Shown here piece by piece: positions 10,079 through 26,900 of a stretch of 64,000 bases of DNA (positions are counted from its first letter, which is position 1; each line of letters opens with the position of its first letter). The stretch spans positions 124,001-188,000 of the forward strand of contig NZ_FQXU01000005.1 of NCBI RefSeq assembly GCF_900130055.1, in the 5' to 3' direction. The notes beneath the pieces were generated by a model that saw nothing but the letters and a program-made list of their open reading frames with translations, did no database searches and was not told the origin of the DNA. Origin of the DNA: Clostridium intestinale DSM 6191. Its GTDB lineage: Bacteria > Bacillota > Clostridia > Clostridiales > Clostridiaceae. Made by a program: the position numbers and the translations under genes.

Positions 10079-11563
10079 ATGGGAGAGTACAGAGAAATTA
10101 CAAGAGGACAATTATTTATACGAATGATGATTAATCCAATATTTATAGCAGTTTATTGGTTTTCTTTTTATAACCTATACACCTTATGTAAGTTTGGAAG
10201 AATGAATAATAACCTTACTATGCTGCTTTTATGCTTAGCATTTTTTGTTGTATATTTAATAATTTTTATAGTAAGGAGTTTAAAAAAGCCTGTAACAATA
10301 AAATCAGGTAGATTGATTAAAAATAGAAACATAAGAATGGCTTATGGTGTTATTGCATTAATTTTTATATTTTCATTGTTTATATTTTATGGAGGTAAGA
10401 TATATAAAACCAGCATAAATTTCAATGGAAAACTTTCATGGATATTAAAGGATTTTAAGGACAAGAAAACAGTAGAGCTTAAGCATAATAATATATATGA
10501 GGATGGAATAGAAGGAATACTACAAGATATTAATAAAAAAGTTCCTATGGCGCAAAAACTATATATAGCAAACAATGTTGACCTTAAATTTGATAAAGAA
10601 GGAACAATAACAGCATTTGATACCTTTTTGTATGGAAAAAATAAGAAAGGGAAATTAGAAACTTACTTAATTTCCTATAATAAAACTAAATCAAGTAAGA
10701 TAACAGTATATCTACATGGAAATGCAAATGCGGACTTTAATGAGGACAAATTTTTAGAACCTTTTATAAATACAATGAAGGTTATTACCATTAAAGAAAC
10801 TATAAGCAAATGGGACGAAAGTCAATATGGTATTCTTTATTCAGGAAAAAGAAGCTTTGGATATAATGGAAGCGGAGTTCTTTATATAGATTCAGAAGGA
10901 AAAACAAGGTCTGTTAGAAATAGGGATCCAGAGATAATAGGGTATGCAGTATCTGTATATGTACCAGGAAAAGAAAGTACACTTACACCCTACAGATATA
11001 TACTAGTAGAGGATTTAAATAATATCAAAAGTGAAACTCTAAACAAAGGAAGTAAAGATATTCCTAAAGAAGAGAGCAATGGAGTAGATAAATTTTACTT
11101 ATCAGAAAAAAACGGATATAAATTAGAAGTGACAGATGCAGCAGCGGGGAGTAGAGCATATGCCTTAGATAAAACCTCAGATGGTGGAGCAAGATGGACA
11201 CGTGTAAATGGTGATCCATTTTTAGGTGAAATAGGGGCAGCAGCAGGTATAACTTTCTTAGATGATAGACTAGGATTTATATGTTTAGCGCATAGTGGTG
11301 GTGCACGTGGAGAACTATATAGAACAGAAGATGGAGGAACTACCTTCACAAAGATAAGTTTTCCAGAAGTAAAAGTACCATTAAATGGAGCAGAACCATA
11401 TAATCCTTTTGACCTTCCTGGAATGCCAACTAAAGAAGGAGAAGATCTTAATATATTAGTTGGGCAAGGTTCAGATGGGGATTATAATGGAGGAATTAAG
11501 GCTCTTTATAAATCAAAAGATCAGGGAAAGACATGGGAGTATGTAAAAGAAGATAAAAATTAA
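10079..11563 (+). CDS. Membrane protein with extracytoplasmic Asp-box (BNR/sialidase-like propeller) repeats, function unknown
   Basis: 494 residues. Three hydrophobic helices near the N-terminus (about 18-35, 44-65 and 88-108) precede a large soluble domain. The second half has BNR/Asp-box motifs (S-x-DxGxxW type): TSDGGARWTRV, TEDGGTTFTKI and SKDQGKTWEYV, typical of beta-propeller blades in sialidases and photosystem-stability-type proteins. There are too few blades, and no catalytic arginine triad is evident, so I do not call it a sialidase. No close functional relative recognised. It starts after an AGAAGG site and stands alone between two terminators. Confidence 0.65.
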   Translation: MGEYREITRGQLFIRMMINPIFIAVYWFSFYNLYTLCKFGRMNNNLTMLLLCLAFFVVYLIIFIVRSLKKPVTIKSGRLIKNRNIRMAYGVIALIFIFSLFIFYGGKIYKTSINFNGKLSWILKDFKDKKTVELKHNNIYEDGIEGILQDINKKVPMAQKLYIANNVDLKFDKEGTITAFDTFLYGKNKKGKLETYLISYNKTKSSKITVYLHGNANADFNEDKFLEPFINTMKVITIKETISKWDESQYGILYSGKRSFGYNGSGVLYIDSEGKTRSVRNRDPEIIGYAVSVYVPGKESTLTPYRYILVEDLNNIKSETLNKGSKDIPKEESNGVDKFYLSEKNGYKLEVTDAAAGSRAYALDKTSDGGARWTRVNGDPFLGEIGAAAGITFLDDRLGFICLAHSGGARGELYRTEDGGTTFTKISFPEVKVPLNGAEPYNPFDLPGMPTKEGEDLNILVGQGSDGDYNGGIKALYKSKDQGKTWEYVKEDKN

Positions 11564-11572
11564 ATAATTATA

Positions 11573-11617
11573 AAAATGCCAGTTAAGTAAAAAAATATAA
11601 ATTTAACTGGCATTTTA
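11573..11617 (+). terminator. Terminator after the Asp-box membrane protein
   Basis: AAAATGCCAGTTAA pairs perfectly with TTAACTGGCATTTT around an A-rich loop; symmetric, so it may work in both directions. Confidence 0.85.
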
Positions 11618-18462
<6,845 letters not shown>

Positions 18463-18477
18463 AAATATATAACAGAG

Positions 18478-18503
18478 AAAAGGAGCCATAGTGCTCCTTT
18501 TTT
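18478..18503 (+). terminator. Terminator of the beta-galactosidase gene
   Basis: AGGAGC / GCTCCT stem followed by TTTTTT. Confidence 0.85.
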
Positions 18504-18536
18504 CTATATGCCTAATTATGTGGTGTTTCTTTTTTT

Positions 18537-18610
18537 GGAACATGTTTCTATAATTTGGAAAATATATAATTAAATGTAAACATTTTTTATAATAGTATTG
18601 TAAGCTTACA
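18537..18610 (+). promoter_or_regulatory. Promoter/operator shared with the paralogue at 23930
   Basis: The layout is repeated almost base for base at 23830-23904. A GGAA-N4-TTTC inverted repeat (18537-18548) is followed by a 21-base identical block (18574-18594) containing TATAAT (18588-18593). The perfect 12-bp palindrome TGTAAGCTTACA (18599-18610) lies just after it, where transcription should start. This is the classical place for a repressor. The RpiR-type regulator between the paralogues is the obvious candidate ligand sensor (inference). Confidence 0.65.
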
Positions 18611-18634
18611 GAATAAATGAGGGAGAATGGTGTA

Positions 18635-21600
18635 ATGTTAAAAAAGATTTTAACAGGGGTGTTGGCTTTAAGTATGGTTTTTACAAGTGCCAACATAGCA
18701 TTTGCAAAAGAAAACTCAATAGTAGATAAAAATAACTACCAATCAAATGATGCATATTCCTATATAGTTTCAGCCACGTCAGGGAAAGTGATAAAGGTTG
18801 ACGAAAATGGAGCATTAATTGACACGGTAGAAGAAACCGATGGGAATAAACTAGCAGATACAGCATTATTTACAGTTAACAAATATGAACAAGTTAATCG
18901 AATACAAATAAGCAGAGTGGACAAACCTAATAATGTTTGGGCAAGTAACAATGGAAACTTGTTAGCTAACGGTACAAAACAAAGTAATCTTTCTGCTGGA
19001 AGCTGGGAAGGATTTCAAACAGAGATTATTGATGAAGGTTCTGGTTTATTAAGATTAAAGAATTTCGATGGAAAATATATTAATAAAAATGATAATAAGC
19101 TGGTTATTGGAACAAGCGATTCTAGCCAAGCAGAAAGCTTTTATATTATATCACCTAGATATAATGACACTACTGTATACATTGAGCATAAGCAATCAGG
19201 AAAATATGTAAAAGCTGATGGAGTAAATGGGAATCCAATAACAGTTAATGGTGATAAAGCAGGAGATGTTATTGGAGACGAGTTGAGATTTTCAACATTG
19301 TATGGGTCCTTTAATGAAGTACCTGTAATGAATTTTGTCTCTAAAGCTTTTAAAAATTTAGCATGGAAGTCTGGCGGTTCAGACTATGTTTTTCAAAATA
19401 CTGATATAAAAGCAGGGGGATGGGAATCAATCATTGTTGTACCAAATGGAGATGGAACTATTTCCTTTAAAGATTCAGAAAATAAGAGCTATATAACAGT
19501 AGCTGATCAAAAAATGAAACGAGGATATACAGGAGAGCTAACAGATAATGAAAAATTCATAATACATGCTGTTACTCAACCTAAGAAAGCTTCAAATGTA
19601 AGATTAATTAATTCTACGGCTGATTCATTAACTATTTCTTGGGATGGAGTTAATAACAGCATATATACTGGCTATCAGGTTATAGCTATCAATAAGGGTA
19701 CCTTAGAGCAAATTAAAAGCGAAGAAACTAATAAAACAGAGTTAACTATAAAAAATTTAACAGCTGGAACTAATTACACAATAAAGGTTCGTACTGTAAA
19801 TACTAATAGTCCATACTCTGAAAGTGAAAGTATAGACGTTCAAACTAAGAATGGTCCTGTACCAGCTAAGGCAACTGAATTAACTGTAAAAGAAAGCGAT
19901 GAAGGAATCAACCTTTCTTGGAAAGAAGTTAATGGTGCAAGCAACTACGATGTTTATCGTGCTAGAAGTGCTTATGATAAAGATGGATATATAAAAATTG
20001 GAGAAGGCATAACCGATACAAATTATGTAGATACTGCTGAAAATGAAGGTAAATACAATAACTACTATAAGATTGTCTCAAAAAATGAAAATGGGGAATC
20101 AGATTTATCAGATGAATATACTTCATTAGAGAAAGCATTATTTGGTGATAATATTATATTATTTTCACCTTTTGATGACACACAAAAAATAGACGAAGTT
20201 ATAAAGAACATTTTTACACTACAAAACGATATTGAAAATAATGCACAATTTAATGAAAATCGTTTCTCAATTTACTTTAAACCTGGGGATTATACAAAAA
20301 CAAAAACTATTCCTGTAGGTTATTATACACAGATTGCTGGACTAGGTAAAACTCCGTATGAAGTTAAACTTAATAATCTAGAAGTACCGTCTTATTTACC
20401 TAACAATAATGCAACCTGTAACTTCTGGAGGTCAGTAGAAAACTTCTCGGTTATAAAGACTGGGGACAATACATCTTATTTTGGGGGATGGAGACCAGAT
20501 CAATTTAACTGGTCAATAGCACAAGCTGCTCCAATGAGAAGAATTTATTCAGAACGTTCAGTTAGTTATGATTGGAACTATGGATGGGCAAGTGGTGGAT
20601 ATGTTGCCGATAGTATCATTGAAGGAACATCTGGTACTTATTCAGGTCAGCAGTTCTACACAAGAAATTCTGAGATCACAGGAAGTGCATATGGAACAAC
20701 CTTAAATGCATTTTATCAAGGGGTTATAGCTCCTAACCTACCAACAGCTGCAACTGGAGTGGAGATGTTAAATGGTAACGGATATAGCAACTGGGCAATT
20801 CCAACAGCTGATAATACCCAGCAAGTGGACACCAGTATTACAAATACTCCAGTAATTAAAGAAAAACCATTCTTATTCTTAGATGATGATGGAGAATATA
20901 AAATATTTGTTCCTTCACTTAACAAGGAAACAAAAGGAGTGTCATGGTCAAAAGATAGCATAGGTAGTGGAGAAGTTCTTTCTTTAGATGAGTTTTATAT
21001 AGCAAAAGAAGGAGATAATGCTTCTAAAATTAATAAAGAATTAGAAAATGGTAAAAATATATTCTTTACTCCAGGCGTTTATCATGCAGAAGAAGTTATT
21101 AAAGTGAATAAGGCTGATACTATAGTTTTAGGCACAGGTATGGCATCAATTATTCCTGATAATGGTGAGACAGCTATGAAGGTAGCAGATGTAGATGGAG
21201 TTACAGTAGCAGGATTAATATTTGATGCAGGAGAACACTCAAAATCATTACTAGTTGTTGGTGAACAAGGAGAGCATAAAGATCATTCATCAAATCCAAC
21301 ACTTTTAGCAGACCTATTCTTTAGAGTTGGTGGAACAACAGACAAATTAACTAAAGCAGATGATGCATTAATAATAAACAGTGACGATGTAATAGGTGAT
21401 CATTTCTGGATATGGAGAGCTGACCATGGCGCAGGAGTAGCTTGGGATGGAAACAATTCATATCATGGATTAATAGTAAATGGTGATGATGTAACTTGTT
21501 ATGCTTTATTTAATGAACATTTCCAAGACTATGATACTTTATGGAATGGGGAAAATGGAGCAACCTACTTCTATCAAAATGAAAAAGCTTATGATCCAAT

Positions 21601-22855
21601 AAGCCAAGAAGCGTGGATGTCTCATAATGGAAAAGTAAAAGGCTACTCTGCATATAAAGTATCAAATAAGGTTAATACTCACTATGCTGTAGGACTTGGA
21701 ATCTACAATGTATTTATTTATACAGGACCAACTTATGACTCCTCAGAAGTGCAGATAGAGTTAGAAAATGCTATAGAAGTTCCTAACAAGGAAGGTGTGG
21801 TAATAGAAAATGCATGTATTCAAACTTTTGCAAAAGCAGATGGAGTAATGCAAAAATTTAATCACATAATAAATGGAACTGGCGAAGGTGTAAGCAGCGG
21901 TATAGATAAAGAAACAGGTGAAATAGGAGAAGGTTGGTCACGTAAATTTATATTAAGTTACAAAAATGGAGAAGCTATCAGAGGATTTAACGGAAGCATA
22001 GTAGAACAAGGATATCAACCAACTAATGAATATAAAACAGATAAATCTAATTTAATAAAAGCAGTAGATTCAGCTAATGAGATTTTAGCTAATCATGAAA
22101 AATATAAACCTTTAAGCATTAAGGGATTAGAAGATTTAGTTAATAGAGCTAAACTTATAATTGATACAGAAGATTTTGAACAAGATGAAGTTGATAAAGT
22201 AACAACTGAGCTTCAAGATGGAGTTTCAAAAGCTTCTTTAAAAGCAAATAAAGAAAAGTTAACAGCAACATTAAATAACGCAAAACAACTAAAGCTCGAT
22301 ATTTATACTAAAGCAAGCTCAAAAATATTAGTTGATTTAATAGAAAAATCTCAAGTCGTATTAAAAGATGATAATGCAGAACAAACAACCGTTGATGAAT
22401 TAGAAACTAATATAAACTTAGCAATAAGCCAGCTTATAATTAAGGGGGATAAAAGCAAACTAAATGCAAAAATAGCAGAAGCAGAAGTTCTTAAGCAAGA
22501 GGATTACACAAGCGCAACTTGGGCTACTTTAAAAGAAGCTTTAACTAAAGCTAAAGACACAGCAGCTGATGAAGAGGCAGACCAAAAGATGGTTGATGAA
22601 GCTATAAGTAATTTAGATAAGGCAATAGAAGGATTAATTAAGAAGACAGTTGACGAAGAACCTGGTAATGGCGGAAATAACGGAAATAATAACGGCGGAA
22701 CAGGTAATAATGGAAGCAATAACAACGGGAACCAGGGTAATCTACCTAAAACAGGTGGAATGAACCAATCTTATTTAATAGCATTAGGAGCATTAATCAT
22801 GGCAACTGGAGCTATTATTATAAAAAGAAGAAAAAAAGAAGTTTCAAGTAAATAA
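18635..22855 (+). CDS. Cell-wall-anchored beta-helix protein (family often mis-named 'adenylyl cyclase') with fascin-like, FN3 and FIVAR domains and LPKTG signal
   Basis: 1406 residues from the ATG at 18635, which has GGGAGA 8 bases upstream; an earlier in-frame ATG at 18617 has none. Signal peptide (about 1-28); fascin/ricin-like beta-trefoil region (about 40-310); two FN3 domains (about 315-405 and 407-498); a large right-handed beta-helix (about 500-1130). Characteristic motifs are GGWRPDQFNW, VLGTGMASIIPDNG, VADVDGVTVAGLIFDAG and D922-HFWIWRA-D930-HGAG. Three FIVAR repeats, an N/G-rich linker, LPKTG (from residue 1370), a TM helix and a basic tail follow. Actinobacterial homologues are widely labelled adenylyl cyclase, but nothing here resembles a cyclase. 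A glycan-active beta-helix enzyme (GH55/GH136-like fold) is the best inference from fold and context; the reaction is unproven. Confidence 0.8.
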   Translation: MLKKILTGVLALSMVFTSANIAFAKENSIVDKNNYQSNDAYSYIVSATSGKVIKVDENGALIDTVEETDGNKLADTALFTVNKYEQVNRIQISRVDKPNNVWASNNGNLLANGTKQSNLSAGSWEGFQTEIIDEGSGLLRLKNFDGKYINKNDNKLVIGTSDSSQAESFYIISPRYNDTTVYIEHKQSGKYVKADGVNGNPITVNGDKAGDVIGDELRFSTLYGSFNEVPVMNFVSKAFKNLAWKSGGSDYVFQNTDIKAGGWESIIVVPNGDGTISFKDSENKSYITVADQKMKRGYTGELTDNEKFIIHAVTQPKKASNVRLINSTADSLTISWDGVNNSIYTGYQVIAINKGTLEQIKSEETNKTELTIKNLTAGTNYTIKVRTVNTNSPYSESESIDVQTKNGPVPAKATELTVKESDEGINLSWKEVNGASNYDVYRARSAYDKDGYIKIGEGITDTNYVDTAENEGKYNNYYKIVSKNENGESDLSDEYTSLEKALFGDNIILFSPFDDTQKIDEVIKNIFTLQNDIENNAQFNENRFSIYFKPGDYTKTKTIPVGYYTQIAGLGKTPYEVKLNNLEVPSYLPNNNATCNFWRSVENFSVIKTGDNTSYFGGWRPDQFNWSIAQAAPMRRIYSERSVSYDWNYGWASGGYVADSIIEGTSGTYSGQQFYTRNSEITGSAYGTTLNAFYQGVIAPNLPTAATGVEMLNGNGYSNWAIPTADNTQQVDTSITNTPVIKEKPFLFLDDDGEYKIFVPSLNKETKGVSWSKDSIGSGEVLSLDEFYIAKEGDNASKINKELENGKNIFFTPGVYHAEEVIKVNKADTIVLGTGMASIIPDNGETAMKVADVDGVTVAGLIFDAGEHSKSLLVVGEQGEHKDHSSNPTLLADLFFRVGGTTDKLTKADDALIINSDDVIGDHFWIWRADHGAGVAWDGNNSYHGLIVNGDDVTCYALFNEHFQDYDTLWNGENGATYFYQNEKAYDPISQEAWMSHNGKVKGYSAYKVSNKVNTHYAVGLGIYNVFIYTGPTYDSSEVQIELENAIEVPNKEGVVIENACIQTFAKADGVMQKFNHIINGTGEGVSSGIDKETGEIGEGWSRKFILSYKNGEAIRGFNGSIVEQGYQPTNEYKTDKSNLIKAVDSANEILANHEKYKPLSIKGLEDLVNRAKLIIDTEDFEQDEVDKVTTELQDGVSKASLKANKEKLTATLNNAKQLKLDIYTKASSKILVDLIEKSQVVLKDDNAEQTTVDELETNINLAISQLIIKGDKSKLNAKIAEAEVLKQEDYTSATWATLKEALTKAKDTAADEEADQKMVDEAISNLDKAIEGLIKKTVDEEPGNGGNNGNNNGGTGNNGSNNNGNQGNLPKTGGMNQSYLIALGALIMATGAIIIKRRKKEVSSK

Positions 22856-22869
22856 AGAGTTTTAAAGTA

Positions 22870-22900
22870 AAGGAGAAGCTTAGTGCTTCTTCTTTTTTTT
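22870..22900 (+). terminator. Terminator after the anchored beta-helix gene
   Basis: AGAAGC / GCTTCT stem followed by a long T run. Confidence 0.85.
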
Positions 22901-22943
22901 TATGCACAAGGTAATACATTTCATGTAAACGTAATAACAATCA

Positions 22944-22972
22944 TTGATGGGTCATTTTCATTGAGATATAAT
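22944..22972 (+). promoter_or_regulatory. Promoter of the RpiR-type regulator
   Basis: TTGATG (22944-22949), 17-base spacer, TATAAT (22967-22972). It differs from the promoter shared by the flanking paralogues; I see no TGTARGCTTACA palindrome here. Confidence 0.65.
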
Positions 22973-23047
22973 TAGTGTATAGGAAAATAAAGTAAGTAGA
23001 TTTGCAAAATCAGATCAATATCTATTAGTTTGCCGGGGGGAGTAAAT

Positions 23048-23809
23048 ATGATTTTTGATCCTAAAAAAGTCAAGACATTAAATGATTTAGAGATGGTTGT
23101 GTATCAATATGTTGTAGATAATTTAGAGGAAGTATCAAAAATGACAATAAGAGAATTATCAAACGTGTGTCATGTATCTCCATCAAGTATTCTACGTTGC
23201 TGCAATAAATTAGGTTTCTCTGGCTATGCCGAATTTAAGTATAAGATTAAACAAAAGGCTCAAGAATACAACTCACAAACAATTGAAGAGTTTTTTGATT
23301 TAGGTTCACATATAAATGGGTTTTTAAAGGATGTAAATAAACAGGATTATAGAAAGGTTTTAAAGCCAGCCATAGATATGATAGTAAATGCTCGTCATAT
23401 AGCTTTTTCAGGAATAGGGACCAGCGGTATATTAGGAGAGTATGGAAGCAGATATTTTACAAACCTGAAGATGAACGCCTATAGTATATCAGATCCTTTT
23501 TATCCAATTCCGCCTAGAGGACTTGAAAATACTTTAGCCATAATTATTTCTGTATCAGGAGAAACCGTACAGATGATAGAGAAAGCTGAGGATTTTAAGA
23601 GATATGGAGCTAAGGTTCTAAGCATTACAAACAATGAAGAATCAACCTTAGCTAGAATTGCTGATTATAATTTGTCCTATTATATGCCAGAAGTGAAAAG
23701 CAAAGAAGAGACATACTTAAACCTAACAACTCAAGTTCCTGTTGTAACCTTAATTGAACTATTAGCCCAGCAGGCATATATAAGAATGAACAAAGAACAA
23801 GAAGATTAA
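23048..23809 (+). CDS. MurR/RpiR family transcriptional regulator with SIS domain
   Basis: 253 residues from the ATG at 23048, preceded by GGGGGGAG; a TTG 18 bases upstream is less likely. The N-terminal RpiR helix-turn-helix (about 1-78) contains TIRELSNVCHVSPSSILRCC. The C-terminal SIS domain (about 105-235) contains GIGTSGILGEYGSRYF and IIISVSGETVQMIEKA, which bind phosphosugars. Members control amino-sugar, sialic-acid or hexose-phosphate use. It sits between two paralogous surface proteins with a common promoter, so local control of both is likely. It has its own promoter and terminator. The inducer is unknown. Confidence 0.92.
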   Translation: MIFDPKKVKTLNDLEMVVYQYVVDNLEEVSKMTIRELSNVCHVSPSSILRCCNKLGFSGYAEFKYKIKQKAQEYNSQTIEEFFDLGSHINGFLKDVNKQDYRKVLKPAIDMIVNARHIAFSGIGTSGILGEYGSRYFTNLKMNAYSISDPFYPIPPRGLENTLAIIISVSGETVQMIEKAEDFKRYGAKVLSITNNEESTLARIADYNLSYYMPEVKSKEETYLNLTTQVPVVTLIELLAQQAYIRMNKEQED

Positions 23810-23829
23810 TCCTTCTTGTTTCTTTTTTT
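23797..23829 (+). terminator. Terminator of the RpiR-type gene
   Basis: ACAAGAAG / CTTCTTGT perfect stem (includes the stop codon in the loop) followed by a T-rich run. Confidence 0.8.
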
Positions 23830-23904
23830 GGAATACGTTCCTAAGAATATGTAAAATATATAAATTTATGTAAACATTTTTTATAATATAAGTGTAGGCT
23901 TACA
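23830..23904 (+). promoter_or_regulatory. Promoter/operator matching that at 18537
   Basis: GGAATACGTTCC inverted repeat (23830-23841), the same 21-base block with TATAAT (23868-23888), then TGTAGGCTTACA (23893-23904), one base off the perfect palindrome of the upstream paralogue. Confidence 0.65.
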
Positions 23905-23929
23905 GAAAAAAATATAGGAGGGAAGGATA

Positions 23930-26900
23930 ATGTTAAAGAAATTTCTAACTGGAGTTTTGACCTTAAGCATGATTTTTACGAATGCTAATCTGGTATTTGC
24001 ACAGGGGAACGCGGTAGTTGATAAAAATAACTACCAGGCTAATGACGCATATTCTTATATAGTTTCGGCGACCTCAGGAAAAGTCATAAGCGTTGCACAA
24101 GATGGCTCACTGCTTGAGAATGTTGATCAGACCAATGGAAATGAACTTGGAGACAATGCATTATTTACAGTCCAACAATACCCAACTGTTAATCGTATTC
24201 AAATAAGCAGAGTGGATAATCCTAGTAATGTTTGGGTAAGCAGCAATGGAAACTTATTAGCAAATGGTACAAAACAAAGCGAGATGACAACAGGAAAGTG
24301 GGAAGGCTTTCAAACAGAAATCGTTGATGGAAGTTCAGGGTTATTAAGATTAAAGAACTTTGAAGGAAAGTATATAAGCGTAAGTAACAACAAATTAACT
24401 ATCGGTACAACCAGTTCAGATCAGGCAGAAAAATTCTATATAATTTCACCTAAATATAACGATGTTAGTGTATATATTGAACATAAACAATCAGGAAAAT
24501 ATATAAAAGCAGATGGGATTAATGGCAATCCAATAAAGGTTACTGGAGAAAAAACAAATGGAGTTATTTCAGATGACCTAAGATTTTTCCCTTTGTATGG
24601 TTCATATGATGGGGTTCCAGTAATGAACTTTGTTTCTAAAGCATTTTCAAACCTAGCTTGGAAATCAGGTGGAGCAGAAGAAGTATTCCAAAATGCAGAT
24701 GTAAAAGCATGGGGATGGGAATCCATAATAGTATCACCTAATGGAGATGGAACAGTTTCCTTTAAAGATTCACAAAATGGCAGCTATATTACTGTAGTGG
24801 ATCAAAAGATGAGAAGAGGCTATACAGGACAACTTACTAACAATGAAAAGTTTGTTATCCACTCAGTTACAAAACCAAAGATGGTTTCAAATGTACAAGC
24901 TTCTAATACAAATGACACATCATTCAATGTTTCTTGGAGCAGTGTTACTAATAGTATACTTACTGGATATAAGGTTGTTGTAATTAATAAAGCAACCTTG
25001 GCGCAAGTATTTAATAAAGAAACAAGTGGAACCTCACTAAACGTTACGAACTTAACACCTGGAACTAACTATACAGTAATGGTTAGTACAGTAAATGGAG
25101 ATAGTCCACAATCTGAAAGCGTAAATATTGATGTTCAAACCACAAATAGTTCAGGACCAGTTACAACTAGTAATTTAAGTGTTAAGGAAGTTCAAGGAGG
25201 ACTTCAGCTATCTTGGAAGGCAGTTAATGGAGCAAACAGTTACCAAATATATCGTGCTAGAAGTGCTTATGATAGAGATGGCTACAAGAAAATAGCAGAA
25301 GGAATCACTGGACTAACCTATACAGATACTAATATAAACTCAGGCAAGTACAATAACTACTACAAGGTTGTAGCAGTAAATTCAAATGGAGCATCAGGAT
25401 TATCTGATGAATACACTTCTTTAGAAAAAGAGATGTTTGGTGAAAACATGATTTTCTTCTCCCCATTTGATGATATAGCAAACATTGACAAGGTAGTATT
25501 AGATATATTTAAGCTACAAAACGACATAGAAAAAGATGCACAATTTAATGAAAATCGTTTCTCACTTTACTTTAAACCAGGAGATTATACAAGCACAAGA
25601 ACTATGCCTGTAGGATTTTATACTCAAGTTGCTGGACTAGGTAAAACACCTTATGATGTAAAATTAAACAATCTAGAGGTACCAGCATATTTAGCTAATA
25701 ACAATGCAACCTGTAACTTCTGGAGATCAGTAGAGAACTTCTCAGTTATAAAAACTGGAGATAACAGCTCTTACTATGGAGGCTGGAGACCAGATCAATT
25801 TAACTGGGGAATAGCACAAGCAGCACCAATGAGAAGAATATACTCTCAGCGTCCAGTAAGCTATGACTGGAATTATGGATGGGCAAGTGGTGGATATGTT
25901 GCAGATAGTCTTATTGAAGGAGTTACAAGTGACGGTAACAGCTCAGGAACCTTCTCAGGACAACAATTCTATACAAGAAACTCGAATGTAACTGGAAAAG
26001 TATATGGAACAACCTTAAATGCCTTTTATCAAGGAGTTATTGCACCTAACTTACCAACAGCACAAACAGGAACACAATTACTAAAAGGTAACGGCTATAG
26101 TAACTGGGCAATTCCAACCTCAGATAATCAACAACAAGTTAATACAAGTATTACAAATACTCCAAAAATAAAAGAAAAACCTTTCCTATTCTTAGATGAT
26201 GATGGAGAATATAAAGTATTTGTTCCTTCACTTAAGACTAATAGTAGAGGAATTTCATGGTCTAGAACCAGTATGGGAACTGGTAACGTTGTTTCCTTAA
26301 ATAACTTCTATATAGCAAAAGAAGGAGACACAGCTAGTAAAATAAATGGGCAATTAAGCAGCGGCAAAAATATATTCTTTACTCCTGGCGTATACCATGC
26401 AGAACAAGTTATAAATGTTAATAATCCAAACACTGTTGTTTTAGGAACTGGTATGGCATCAATTATTCCTGATAATGGAGATGCAGCTATGAAAATTGCA
26501 GACGTAGATGGAGTTACAGTAGCAGGATTAATATTTGATGCAGGAGCACACTCAAAAGCATTATTAGTAGTTGGACAAGATGGTGCAAGTAATGATCATT
26601 CCTCAAATCCAACACTTTTATCAGATTTATTCTTTAGAGTAGGTGGAACAACAAGCAGCTTAACAAAAGCAGATGACGCTTTAATAATAAATAGTGATGA
26701 TGTAATAGGAGATCACTTCTGGATATGGAGAGCAGACCATGGTGCAGGTGTAGCTTGGAATGGAAACACATCAAAACATGGATTAATAGTAAATGGTGAT
26801 GATGTAACCAGCTATGCACTATTCAATGAACATTTCCAAGATTATGATACCCTATGGAACGGTGAAAATGGAGCAACCTATTTCTATCAAAACGAAAAAG

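Noticed and set aside
10079-11563. Sialidase
   Set aside because: Asp-boxes are present but the catalytic Arg triad and Tyr/Glu residues could not be placed, and the N-terminus is a three-helix membrane region.
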